From Ornithinicoccus sp045032955 (GTDB lineage Bacteria > Actinomycetota > Actinomycetes > Actinomycetales > Dermatophilaceae), in assembly GCF_045032955.1 (NCBI RefSeq), contig NZ_JBJFZU010000003.1:62001-126000 (forward strand): 64,000 nt of DNA. Reading direction: 5' to 3'. The translations under genes and the position numbers were made by a program. Each line of letters starts with the position of its first letter. Position 1 is the first letter of the stretch. The notes under the pieces were generated by a model, which saw nothing but the letters and a program-made list of their open reading frames with translations, had not been told where the DNA came from and made no database searches. This document shows, piece by piece, positions 52,008 through 59,391 of the stretch.

Positions 52008-52799
52008 TCAGCGCCCCCGGAGGGACTTGCGGCTGGCGCGTGGGGGACGGGTCGGGTCCATGCCGGCGGGGACGGAGGAGCGCTGCCTACCGCCCAGGGC
52101 CTTCATCCGTTGCTGCACCACCAGCGCCTCGTCCTTGGAGAGCCGTTTGGGGAGCTTCTTGATGGTCTTCACGACGTCGCGCAAGGGTGTCTGCCCCTCG
52201 CCCTTGCCGACGTTGATCGTGTGCACCGGCACCTCGTCACCCACCACCCGCGAGACCTTGCGCTGCTCGGCCTTGGACAGCCGCTGTGCGGACCCTTTCG
52301 GCCCCTCGGAGATGAGCACGACCCCGGGCCGTCCCACCGCCCGGAAGACCATGGCCGCGTTGTGCAGGTCGCGCATACCGCGCACCTGGCCGCCGGCCTC
52401 CGCGGCCACCGGCTCCTGGTCGTAGAACCAGCCGCGTCGCAGCTGCTGCAGGATGGCCGACGAGGCCCCGGGCTGGCCCTCGATCTGGGCGAAGGCAGCC
52501 CGTTCGGCGCGCCGGCCGAGCACGATGACCGCGGCCAGGACGGCCAGCGGCACCCCGAGGATGAGCATGTAGGCGACCTGGCCCCACCACAGGCCTATCA
52601 GGACGGCGACGACCAGCACGGCGAGGGCCGCCAGGGCCATCCACCAGACCGCGGCCGGGTCGGCCTTGCGGGTCATGGTGAAGACCTGGCGCATCTGCGC
52701 GATGCGTCCCGGGTTGTTCGGGTCCTTGACCTTCTTGGGCTTCTTGGTGCGCCCGAAGAGACCCTTCTTCGGCGCGGGGTCCGTGGCGGAAGACGACAT
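52008..52799 (-). CDS. DUF4191 membrane protein
   Basis: A 263-residue protein of the actinobacterial DUF4191 family, which follows lipA in many genomes as it does here (five-base gap). A basic N-terminus (KKGLFGRTKKPKKVKDPNNPGRIAQM) is followed by two adjacent membrane helices (about residues 50-95) and a cytoplasmic domain (ISEGPKGSAQRLSKAEQRKVSRV, then VGKGEGQTPLRDV). Function is unknown. ATG 52799 (MSSSATDPAP) is chosen; the upstream frame lies within lipA. A strong terminator ends it. Confidence 0.88.
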   Translation of the reverse strand: MSSSATDPAPKKGLFGRTKKPKKVKDPNNPGRIAQMRQVFTMTRKADPAAVWWMALAALAVLVVAVLIGLWWGQVAYMLILGVPLAVLAAVIVLGRRAERAAFAQIEGQPGASSAILQQLRRGWFYDQEPVAAEAGGQVRGMRDLHNAAMVFRAVGRPGVVLISEGPKGSAQRLSKAEQRKVSRVVGDEVPVHTINVGKGEGQTPLRDVVKTIKKLPKRLSKDEALVVQQRMKALGGRQRSSVPAGMDPTRPPRASRKSLRGR

Positions 52800-52804
52800 A
52801 GGGA

Positions 52805-53854
52805 TCAGGATACGTGGGCGCGGAGGCTGTCCTGTCCCTGCTCCGCGGCCACCAGCGAGGCGGCCTCCTGCCGTGCCGGGATGTCCGCCACGGCCTGCTG
52901 CTCCAGGTGCGAGAGGTGCTCGGGCACCGCGCGGCCCCAGCGGCGCATGGCCTGGGCGTAGAGCTTGCCCGCGCGGTAGGAGCTGCGGACCAGGGGACCG
53001 GCCATGACGCCCTTGAAGCCGATCTCCTCGGCCTTCTCCGACCAGTGCACGAACTCCTGCGGCTTCACCCAGCGGTCGATCGGGTGGTGCAGCTTGGAAG
53101 GGCGCAGGTACTGCGTGATGGTGAGGATGTCGCACCCGGCCTCGTGCAGGTCGCGGATGGCCTGCTCGATCTCCTCATCGGTCTCACCCATGCCGAGGAT
53201 GAGGTTGGACTTGGTCACCAGCTCGTTGTCCCGGGCCATCGACAGCACCCGCAGGGACTTGTCGTAGGTGAAGGCGGGGCGGATCTTCTTGAAGATGCGC
53301 GGCACCGTCTCCAGGTTGTGCGCGAAGACCTCGGGGCGGGCGTCGAAGACCTGCTGCACGAGCTCGGGGACCGCGCCGAAGTCGGGCGGGAGGATCTCCA
53401 CGCCGGTGGTCGGGTTCAGCTCGTGCACCTTGCGGATGACCTCGGCGTACAGCCAGGCCGCGCCGTCCTTCTGGTCGTCGCGGGCGACACCGGTGATGGT
53501 GGCGTAGCGCAGCTCCATGGTGCGGATCGACTCGGCCACCTTGCGCGGCTCCTCCATGTCCAGCGGGTTGGGCCGCCCGGTGGAGATGTCGCAGAAGTCG
53601 CAGCGCCGGGTGCAGATGTCCCCGCCGATGAGGAAGGTCGCCTCGCGGTCCTCCCAGCACTCGAAGATGTTGGGGCAGCCGGCTTCCTGGCAGACGGTGT
53701 GCAGACCGCCGCCCTTCACCATGGACTGCAGCTCGCGGTACTCCGGGCCCATCTTCGCGGTGGTCCGGATCCACGACGGCTTGCGCTCGATCGGCGTCTC
53801 GGCGTTGCGTGCCTCCACGCGCAGCAGGCGGCGTCCCTCGGGTGCGATGGTCAC
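52805..53854 (-). CDS. lipA: Lipoyl synthase LipA
   Basis: A 349-residue radical SAM enzyme that inserts two sulfurs into the octanoyl chain on lipoyl domains. It has both cluster motifs: the auxiliary CQEAGCPNIFEC near residues 55-66 and the radical SAM CTRRCDFC near 81-88. ATITGVARDDQKDGAAWLYAE and TQYLRPSKLHHPIDRWV are family signatures. GTG 53854 follows GAGGGAG. lipB lies 2.2 kb upstream on the same strand, separated by the ABC exporter genes. Confidence 0.97.
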   Translation of the reverse strand: MTIAPEGRRLLRVEARNAETPIERKPSWIRTTAKMGPEYRELQSMVKGGGLHTVCQEAGCPNIFECWEDREATFLIGGDICTRRCDFCDISTGRPNPLDMEEPRKVAESIRTMELRYATITGVARDDQKDGAAWLYAEVIRKVHELNPTTGVEILPPDFGAVPELVQQVFDARPEVFAHNLETVPRIFKKIRPAFTYDKSLRVLSMARDNELVTKSNLILGMGETDEEIEQAIRDLHEAGCDILTITQYLRPSKLHHPIDRWVKPQEFVHWSEKAEEIGFKGVMAGPLVRSSYRAGKLYAQAMRRWGRAVPEHLSHLEQQAVADIPARQEAASLVAAEQGQDSLRAHVS

Positions 53855-53960
53855 TGGTGCTCCCTCATCCTCGGTTCGTTGTCAGTGGTGACAACGCGTC
53901 CACCCACCCAGCGTATGCCCGCCCACCGACAGCCCCGACCCTGGCTCCCTGGCCGGGCGC

Positions 53961-54947
53961 TTACTCGACGTCGGAGCGGTGGAAGCGCCACAGCGCCAGC
54001 GCCACCATCAGGGTAAGGACCAGGGCGAGCAGCAGCGCCCCCTGGCCGAGGTCCAGGGTGTGCACCACCTCGCGGCACGGCCCGGTGGCGGTGCAGTCGA
54101 CGTAGGTCCGCCACTCGGTGCCGTCGTCCACCACGGCGTCGATGTTTTTGCCCAGCAGGTAGCGGCTCAGCGAGGGCAGCATGGCACCCACGAGTCCCTC
54201 GACGACGGTCAGGTAGCCGAGCATCAGGCCGATCACCGCACCGCTGTGCCGCAGCAGGAAGCCGGCCGCGGCCCCGAAGGCACCGGCGGCGGCACCGAGG
54301 AGCGTCATCCGGACGGCCTTCCACAGCAGGTCGCCCCACTGGGCACCGCTGACCCCGTCGTCGATGCCGTGCCACCGGAAGAGGGCAGGCACCCCGACCA
54401 GCACCAGCACCAGGCCCAGGCCCACCACCGGCACGGCGGCGAGGGCCGCCGAGCCCAGCTTGGAGGCGTAGACCGGCCCCCGTCGCGGCACGAACGTGAG
54501 CCAGGTCCCCATCGTGCGGTGGCTGAACTCGGCGGCCACGTGCGTCGACCCGAGGGCCAGGGGGAGCAGCAGGAAAGGGTAGACCAGATACCTCAGCAGC
54601 TCGTCGTACTGGTCGACGAGCGAGGGCATCGACCCGTAGAAGTCCTCGGCCGTCGGCGGCCCCATCTGGTCGCAGCCGAAGTCGATGGTGCCGTCCCCGG
54701 TGCGCCGCCGCTCGGAGTCCTGCTCTCGTTCGCAGTCGGCGACCCACTGCTCGCCCTCCTGCTCCCACCGCTCCAGCTCCTGCTGCAGGGCGGTGTCGGC
54801 GCCGGAGCGCGCACGGTCGATCTGGTTCGCCTGCTGGTGCACGCCCCAGAGCGCGGCCAGCGCCACCAGCGCCGCCGCCACCAGGGCCAGCCAGGGGGCG
54901 CGCCGGGTGAACAGGCGGCGCAGCTCGACCCGCAGCAGCCGGGTCAT
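53961..54947 (-). CDS. ABC-2 type transporter permease
   Basis: A 328-residue membrane permease. A short basic start (TRLLRVELRRLFTRRAP) and first helix (about 18-37) are followed by a large extracytoplasmic loop rich in Glu and Arg (about 38-100) and five further helices, the ABC-2 layout. It overlaps the ATPase gene by four bases and forms an exporter with it. Substrate unknown; the BcrA-like partner suggests drugs, peptides or lipids. ATG 54947 is chosen from that overlap. Confidence 0.85.
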   Translation of the reverse strand: MTRLLRVELRRLFTRRAPWLALVAAALVALAALWGVHQQANQIDRARSGADTALQQELERWEQEGEQWVADCEREQDSERRRTGDGTIDFGCDQMGPPTAEDFYGSMPSLVDQYDELLRYLVYPFLLLPLALGSTHVAAEFSHRTMGTWLTFVPRRGPVYASKLGSAALAAVPVVGLGLVLVLVGVPALFRWHGIDDGVSGAQWGDLLWKAVRMTLLGAAAGAFGAAAGFLLRHSGAVIGLMLGYLTVVEGLVGAMLPSLSRYLLGKNIDAVVDDGTEWRTYVDCTATGPCREVVHTLDLGQGALLLALVLTLMVALALWRFHRSDVE

Positions 54948-55969
54948 GCCGCACCCCGGCCCGGGGCCCGGGCGGGCGTGGGCAGCCCCTCCGCCTCGGT
55001 CAGCTCGAGGAAGATCTGCTCCAGGCCGCGGCGGCTGGGGACCAGGCGTTCCACCCACAGCCCCTTCCCGGCGAGCACCCGGGTGATCTCACCCGGTTCG
55101 GCGCCGGTGACCGTGAGCAGGCCTGCCTCTTCGGCGTCGTGGTACTCGCGCAGGCCGTCGGCGGCATCCGTGCCACGGGGCAGGGCCAGCCAGTCCACGG
55201 TGAAGCCCTCGTCCCGGAGCGCGCGCGCCGCCGCCCCGGGGTGCTTCACCCCGACCTCGACGCTCTCCCCACCTGCCCCGATCAGGCCGGCCACCGAGCC
55301 CTGTGCGAGCACCCGGCCCCGACCGATGATCGAGACGGTGTCCGCGATCTGCTCGACCTCGGAGAGGATGTGGCTGCTCACCAGCACGGTCCGGCCCTCG
55401 TCGGCGAGCCGGCGCATGGTGCTCCTGATCTCGTGGATGCCGGCCGGGTCGAGCCCGTTCGTGGGTTCGTCGAAGATCAGCAGGTCGGGGGACTTCAGCA
55501 GGGTGGCGGCGATCGCCAGCCGCTGCTTCATCCCGAGCGAGTAGGAGCGGAAGGTGTCCCGTCCCCGGGCTCCCAGACCCACCTCGTCCAGCACCTCGTC
55601 GACCCGGGCCGGCGGGGTGCCGATGGCCTCCGCGAGCAGGGCGAGGTTGCGGTGGCCGGTGAAGCTGGGGAAGAAGGTCGGTGACTCCACGATGGCCCCG
55701 ACCCGGTCGATCACCCGCGGCAGCGACCTCGGCACCGGGGTGCCGAAGAGGTGCATCGTGCCCGCGTCGGCCCGGGTCAGCCCGAGCAGCATCCGGATGG
55801 TGGTGGTCTTGCCCGACCCGTTGGGGCCGAGGAAACCGTGCACGCCGCCGGACGGCACGTCCAGGTCCAACCCGTGGACGGCGACCCGGGTCCCCCGCAG
55901 CGTCCGGTAGGTCTTGCGCAGCCCCCGCGTGCTGACCGCCAGCGTCTCGTCGACGACCGGTGCGCCCAT
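54944..55969 (-). CDS. ABC transporter ATP-binding protein
   Basis: A 341-residue ATPase: Walker A GPNGSGKTTTIR near residues 48-59, the signature YSLGMKQRLAIAATLL, Walker B DLLIFDEPTNGLDPAG and the His switch VLVSSHILSEVEQIAD. YSLGMKQR in place of LSGGQ is usual for the BcrA/CcmA-like exporter subgroup. The C-terminal 110 residues are family specific. ATG 55969 follows GGAGGAG; the frame is open to 56020. It is 94 bases downstream of lipB on the same strand. Confidence 0.92.
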   Translation of the reverse strand: MGAPVVDETLAVSTRGLRKTYRTLRGTRVAVHGLDLDVPSGGVHGFLGPNGSGKTTTIRMLLGLTRADAGTMHLFGTPVPRSLPRVIDRVGAIVESPTFFPSFTGHRNLALLAEAIGTPPARVDEVLDEVGLGARGRDTFRSYSLGMKQRLAIAATLLKSPDLLIFDEPTNGLDPAGIHEIRSTMRRLADEGRTVLVSSHILSEVEQIADTVSIIGRGRVLAQGSVAGLIGAGGESVEVGVKHPGAAARALRDEGFTVDWLALPRGTDAADGLREYHDAEEAGLLTVTGAEPGEITRVLAGKGLWVERLVPSRRGLEQIFLELTEAEGLPTPARAPGRGAA

Positions 55970-56063
55970 GCTGCTCCTCCTCCGCCGGATCACGGTCCGG
56001 CCCCTGCGGGGATCAGTCAACCGTGCCGGGACCCGTGCGTGGGGAGGCGGGGACCGCGTGTCC

Positions 56064-56711
56064 TCAGCGGGAGGCGGTGACCGGGTCCAGGACCCGCTCG
56101 AGGTGAGCCGTCACGATCGGCAGCACCTCCGCGACGCCCACGTCGCGGCCCAGCTCGCGGGACAGCGAGGTGACGCCGGCGTCCGCGATGCCGCACGGCA
56201 CGATGGCGTCGGCCCAGCCCAGGTCGCAGTCGCAGTTCAGCGCGAAGCCGTGCATCGTCACGTCCTTGCTGACGCGCAGCCCGATAGCCCCGATCTTGCG
56301 CTCCGGCGCGGTCGCGTCCCCCGGCAGCCACACCCCCGAGCGTCCCTCGACGCGGGTGGTCGCGACCCCCAGCTCACGGCATACCCCGATCATCACGTCC
56401 TCCAGGCGGCGCACGTGCGCGACGACGTCCACGGGGGAGGGCAGGTGCACGATCGGGTAGCCGACCAGCTGGCCCGGGCCGTGCCAGGTGATCTTGCCGC
56501 CACGGTCGACGTCCACCACCGGGGTGCCGTCCAACGGGCGCTCGTGCGGCTCGGTGCGTTTGCCGGCGGTGTAGACCGCCTCGTGCTCCAGCAGCAGCAC
56601 CGTGTCCGGCAGCTCGCCGGCGACGACCTGGGCGTGGACCTCCCGCTGGTGCGCCCAGGCCGCCAGGTAGTCGACCGCGGCGGGGGCGAACCCGAGGTGC
56701 TCGAAACGCAT
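56064..56711 (-). CDS. lipB: Octanoyltransferase LipB
   Basis: A 215-residue enzyme that moves octanoate from acyl carrier protein to lipoyl domains, the step before LipA. Signatures are TAGKRTEPHERP, the GGKITWHGPGQLVGYPI block, KIGAIGLRVSKDVTMHGFALN with the catalytic lysine, and PCGIADAGVTSL with the catalytic cysteine. ATG 56711 is preferred over an upstream codon because the -10 TACGAT lies exactly six bases before it. Its substrates, the two lipoyl domains of SucB, are encoded 3 kb away. Confidence 0.95.
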   Translation of the reverse strand: MRFEHLGFAPAAVDYLAAWAHQREVHAQVVAGELPDTVLLLEHEAVYTAGKRTEPHERPLDGTPVVDVDRGGKITWHGPGQLVGYPIVHLPSPVDVVAHVRRLEDVMIGVCRELGVATTRVEGRSGVWLPGDATAPERKIGAIGLRVSKDVTMHGFALNCDCDLGWADAIVPCGIADAGVTSLSRELGRDVGVAEVLPIVTAHLERVLDPVTASR

Positions 56712-56717
56712 ACCGCC

Positions 56718-56723
56718 ATCGTA
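56718..56723 (-). promoter_or_regulatory. -10 box of lipB (leaderless)
   Basis: On the minus strand TACGAT ends six bases before the lipB ATG; no ribosome binding site. Confidence 0.5.
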
Positions 56724-56743
56724 GTCCGCCCGGCCGAGCACCC

Positions 56744-56752
56744 TGTGGACAA
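56744..56752. promoter_or_regulatory. Perfect DnaA box between lipB and the kinase-like gene
   Basis: TGTGGACAA is the reverse complement of TTGTCCACA, the actinobacterial DnaA box. It lies just upstream of the lipB promoter and 40 bases before the divergent kinase-like gene. A single box may be chance, but base composition makes a match rare here. Confidence 0.4.
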
Positions 56753-56791
56753 CCTCTGCGCGGTCGCCTCCCGCTCGGGCACGCTCGGGGT

Positions 56792-58405
56792 ATGCACCCT
56801 CCGACGCTGCCCGGGTACGAGGTCCTCGGTCCGCTCGGTGCGGGCGGCAGCGCGCAGGTGTGGCGTGCCCGGCGCACGGTCGACGACCTGGAGGTGGCGC
56901 TGAAGGTGGTCCGGCCGGGACCCGGGCAGGTCGCGTCCGCGCTCGCCGAGGCCGGGCTGCTGGCCAGGGTGCGGCACCCGCACGTGCTGCACCTCTACGA
57001 CGTGCTGCCGCTGCTCGGCGCGGACGGGCGCCCGGAGGCGGTGGTGCTGGTGACCAGGCTGGCCGGGGGCGGCTCCCTCGCCCAGGTGCTCGCCCGACGG
57101 CGGCTGCTCTCGCCAGGCGAGCTGGTCACCGTCCTGCACCCGGTGGCCACCACGCTGGCCGACCTGCACCGCGAGGGCGTGGTGCACGGCGACCTGTCCA
57201 CCGGCAACCTGCTCTTCCGCCGCGACGGTATGCCGTTGCTCGCGGACCTCGGCACCGCCCGGGTGGTCGGTGAACCGGGGCTGCGCGGACTGGGCACCGG
57301 CGGGATGGACGGCATGGTCGCCCCCGAGGTGCTCGAGGGGTTCCCGGCCGCCTCCGCCTCCGACGTCTACCAGCTGGGTGCCCTGGCCTGGCTGTGCCTG
57401 GTGGGCTCACCCCCGGGGCCGGGCTACGACCGGCGCCCGCTCGCCGAGGTGGCGCCGGAGCTGTCCCCGGTCGTCGTCGAGCTGGTGAACCGGTGCCTGT
57501 CCCCGGAGCCGGAGGACCGGCCGGACGCCCAGGAGGTGGCCGGCGCCGTGATGGAGGTCGCCGCCCCGGAGCCGGTGGAGGTGGCGCCGGACGCAGACGC
57601 CGCGCACGGGGTCACCCGCCGGCTGCGGCAGGTGGCGCTCGAGGACGCGTCGGACCTCGAGCCGCCCACCCGGGGCCGTCGGTGGCGCCGCGGGCGTGGG
57701 CGACCTCCCGGCCGCACCGGCCACCCGCCGGGCCGCACCGGCCACCCGCCGGGCCGCGCCGGGCTGCACCGGGCCGACCCGGCGGTGGCGGGCCCGCGCC
57801 CGGCCCTGACCCTGGGGGTGCTGGGGGTGACGGCCGCGGCGCTGCTGGCGATGGTGCTCCTGGCGCTGTGGCCGAGGACCGGCGGTCCGACCACCCTGGT
57901 GGACCGGCCGGTCGGCGCCGCCACCACCGCCACCGGCACGGAGCCGTCCGAGCCCACCGCGACAGCACCGCCCACGACGGCACTGCCCACGACGGCACCG
58001 CCCACCACGCCCGAGCCCGCAGCCACGGTGCCGCCGGCGAGTGCGCTGCAGTCGCTGCTCGACCGCCGGGCGGACGCCTGGGAGGCCGCCGACCCGTCGC
58101 TGCTGGACGCCGTGGTCGTCCCGGGGTCCGAGGCGCAGGCCCGGGAGCAGGGGGCGCTGGAGCAGGTGCGGGACGCGGGGGTGTCCTACCCGGAGGTCAC
58201 CTTCCGGGTCGACGCGATGGAGGTGCTGGCCGAGGAGGACGACCTGCTCGTCGTGGAGGCGCTGCTCTCACGCGGGGCCGTCCGGGCATACCGGGGGGAG
58301 GAGGTGGTGCTGCGCGAGCCGGAGCGGCAGGACCGGGTGCGGCTGGAGGTGGTGCCGACCGAGACCGGCTGGCTGCTCAGCTCCTGGGAGCCGGCCGCCC
58401 GCTGA
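56792..58405 (+). CDS. Membrane serine/threonine kinase-like protein
   Basis: A 537-residue protein. The kinase domain (about residues 8-265) has a glycine loop (LGPLGAGGSAQVWRA), Lys38 (VALKVV), catalytic loop HGDLSTGN at 132-139 and DLG at 152-154. The Arg of HRD is Gly and DFG is DLG, so activity may be weak or altered, but Lys, both Asp and Asn remain. An Arg/Pro/Gly-rich linker with a 21-base tandem repeat, one helix (about 331-351) and a Thr/Pro-rich stalk lead to an outside domain of about 110 residues resembling a stress-sensing NTF2-like fold. Convergent with the epimerase gene and overlapping it by 29 bases. Confidence 0.8.
   Translation: MHPPTLPGYEVLGPLGAGGSAQVWRARRTVDDLEVALKVVRPGPGQVASALAEAGLLARVRHPHVLHLYDVLPLLGADGRPEAVVLVTRLAGGGSLAQVLARRRLLSPGELVTVLHPVATTLADLHREGVVHGDLSTGNLLFRRDGMPLLADLGTARVVGEPGLRGLGTGGMDGMVAPEVLEGFPAASASDVYQLGALAWLCLVGSPPGPGYDRRPLAEVAPELSPVVVELVNRCLSPEPEDRPDAQEVAGAVMEVAAPEPVEVAPDADAAHGVTRRLRQVALEDASDLEPPTRGRRWRRGRGRPPGRTGHPPGRTGHPPGRAGLHRADPAVAGPRPALTLGVLGVTAAALLAMVLLALWPRTGGPTTLVDRPVGAATTATGTEPSEPTATAPPTTALPTTAPPTTPEPAATVPPASALQSLLDRRADAWEAADPSLLDAVVVPGSEAQAREQGALEQVRDAGVSYPEVTFRVDAMEVLAEEDDLLVVEALLSRGAVRAYRGEEVVLREPERQDRVRLEVVPTETGWLLSSWEPAAR
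57707..57748 (+). repeat. 21-base tandem repeat inside the kinase-like gene
   Basis: Two 21-base copies (57707-57727 and 57728-57748) differ at one base, and a third partial copy follows. They encode PPGRTGH units in the juxtamembrane linker. Copy number probably varies between strains. Confidence 0.8.
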
Positions 58406-59378
58406 GACCGTCCCGACCGGTCTCGCCGCGGCTGTCCTCGACGACCCAGGCGGCGGCGGAGACCAGGTCCGGGTGGGTGAAGGTGAACCCGGCGTCGGTG
58501 AGCACGGTGGGCAGCACCTTGGCGGAGGCGAGGATCTCCTGCGCCATCTCGCCCAGCACGACCCGCAAGGCCAGGCCCGGGGCGGGCAGGAAGGACGGTC
58601 GCCCGAGCTCACGGGCGAGCGCCGTGGTGACGGCAGCCTGGGTGGCCGGGTGCGGGCCGGCCAGGTTGACGGGACCGGTGACCTCGGGCCGGTCCAGGAG
58701 GAACAGCAGCGCCCGCACCTGGTCGTGCAGGGTGATCCAGGGCCAGTAGGCACGTCCGCCCGCGAGCGGGCCCCCCAGGCCCAGACGCACCAGCGGCAGC
58801 AGTCGGCCCAGGGCCCCACCCCGGGCCGACAGCACGATGCCCGTGCGCGCGAGCGCCACCGGGACCCCGGCCTCCTCGGCGGGGCGGGTGGCGCCCTCCC
58901 AGCTGCCGGTGAGCCGGGCCAGGAAGCCCTCGCCCGGGGCGCTGGCCTCGGTGAGGACCTCGTCCCCGCGGTCCCCGTAGTAGCCCACCGCCGAGCCGGA
59001 CACCAGGCGTGGAACCTGTCCGGTCCTCGCCTGCTCCGCGAGGGCCCTGGCGACGGTGCTGGTGCCGTCCAGCCGGGAGGAGACCAGCAGCCGCTTGCGG
59101 GACGCCGACCAGCGCTGGTCGCCGATCCCGGCACCGGCCAGGTGCACGACACCGGTCACGTCCGCGAGCGCACCGGGGGCCAGGTCCTCGCCGGGGGACC
59201 ACTGCAGCTCGGCGACCCCGACGGGGAGCTCCGCCGCGGGCCGCGGGGCGCGGCGCACCAGGTGCAGCACCTGGTCACCGCGCCCGCGCAGCGCCTCCGA
59301 CAACGCGGAGCCGATCAACCCGGACGCGCCGGTGATGGCGACCCTGGAGGATCCGGACGTGCCGTCGGTGTCGCTCAT
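58377..59378 (-). CDS. TIGR01777-type NAD-dependent epimerase
   Basis: A 333-residue short-chain dehydrogenase-like protein. Rossmann motif VAITGASGLIGSALSEAL, VVHLAGAGIGDQRWSASRK, the SGSAVGYYGDRGDE catalytic-Tyr region and the C-terminal DUF1731 block LGEMAQEILASAKVLP identify the YfcH/TIGR01777 family, whose reaction is unknown. It follows sucB by 13 bases and is probably cotranscribed with lpdA-sucB. Confidence 0.92.
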   Translation of the reverse strand: MSDTDGTSGSSRVAITGASGLIGSALSEALRGRGDQVLHLVRRAPRPAAELPVGVAELQWSPGEDLAPGALADVTGVVHLAGAGIGDQRWSASRKRLLVSSRLDGTSTVARALAEQARTGQVPRLVSGSAVGYYGDRGDEVLTEASAPGEGFLARLTGSWEGATRPAEEAGVPVALARTGIVLSARGGALGRLLPLVRLGLGGPLAGGRAYWPWITLHDQVRALLFLLDRPEVTGPVNLAGPHPATQAAVTTALARELGRPSFLPAPGLALRVVLGEMAQEILASAKVLPTVLTDAGFTFTHPDLVSAAAWVVEDSRGETGRDGLSGRPAPRS

Positions 59379-59391
59379 CCCGGCCCGGTCC

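Noticed and set aside
51926..52162. Small plus-strand frame beginning MTTMNQRERERPD
   Set aside because: It runs through the DUF4191 terminator hairpin and then antisense to that gene; no ribosome binding site or codon bias.
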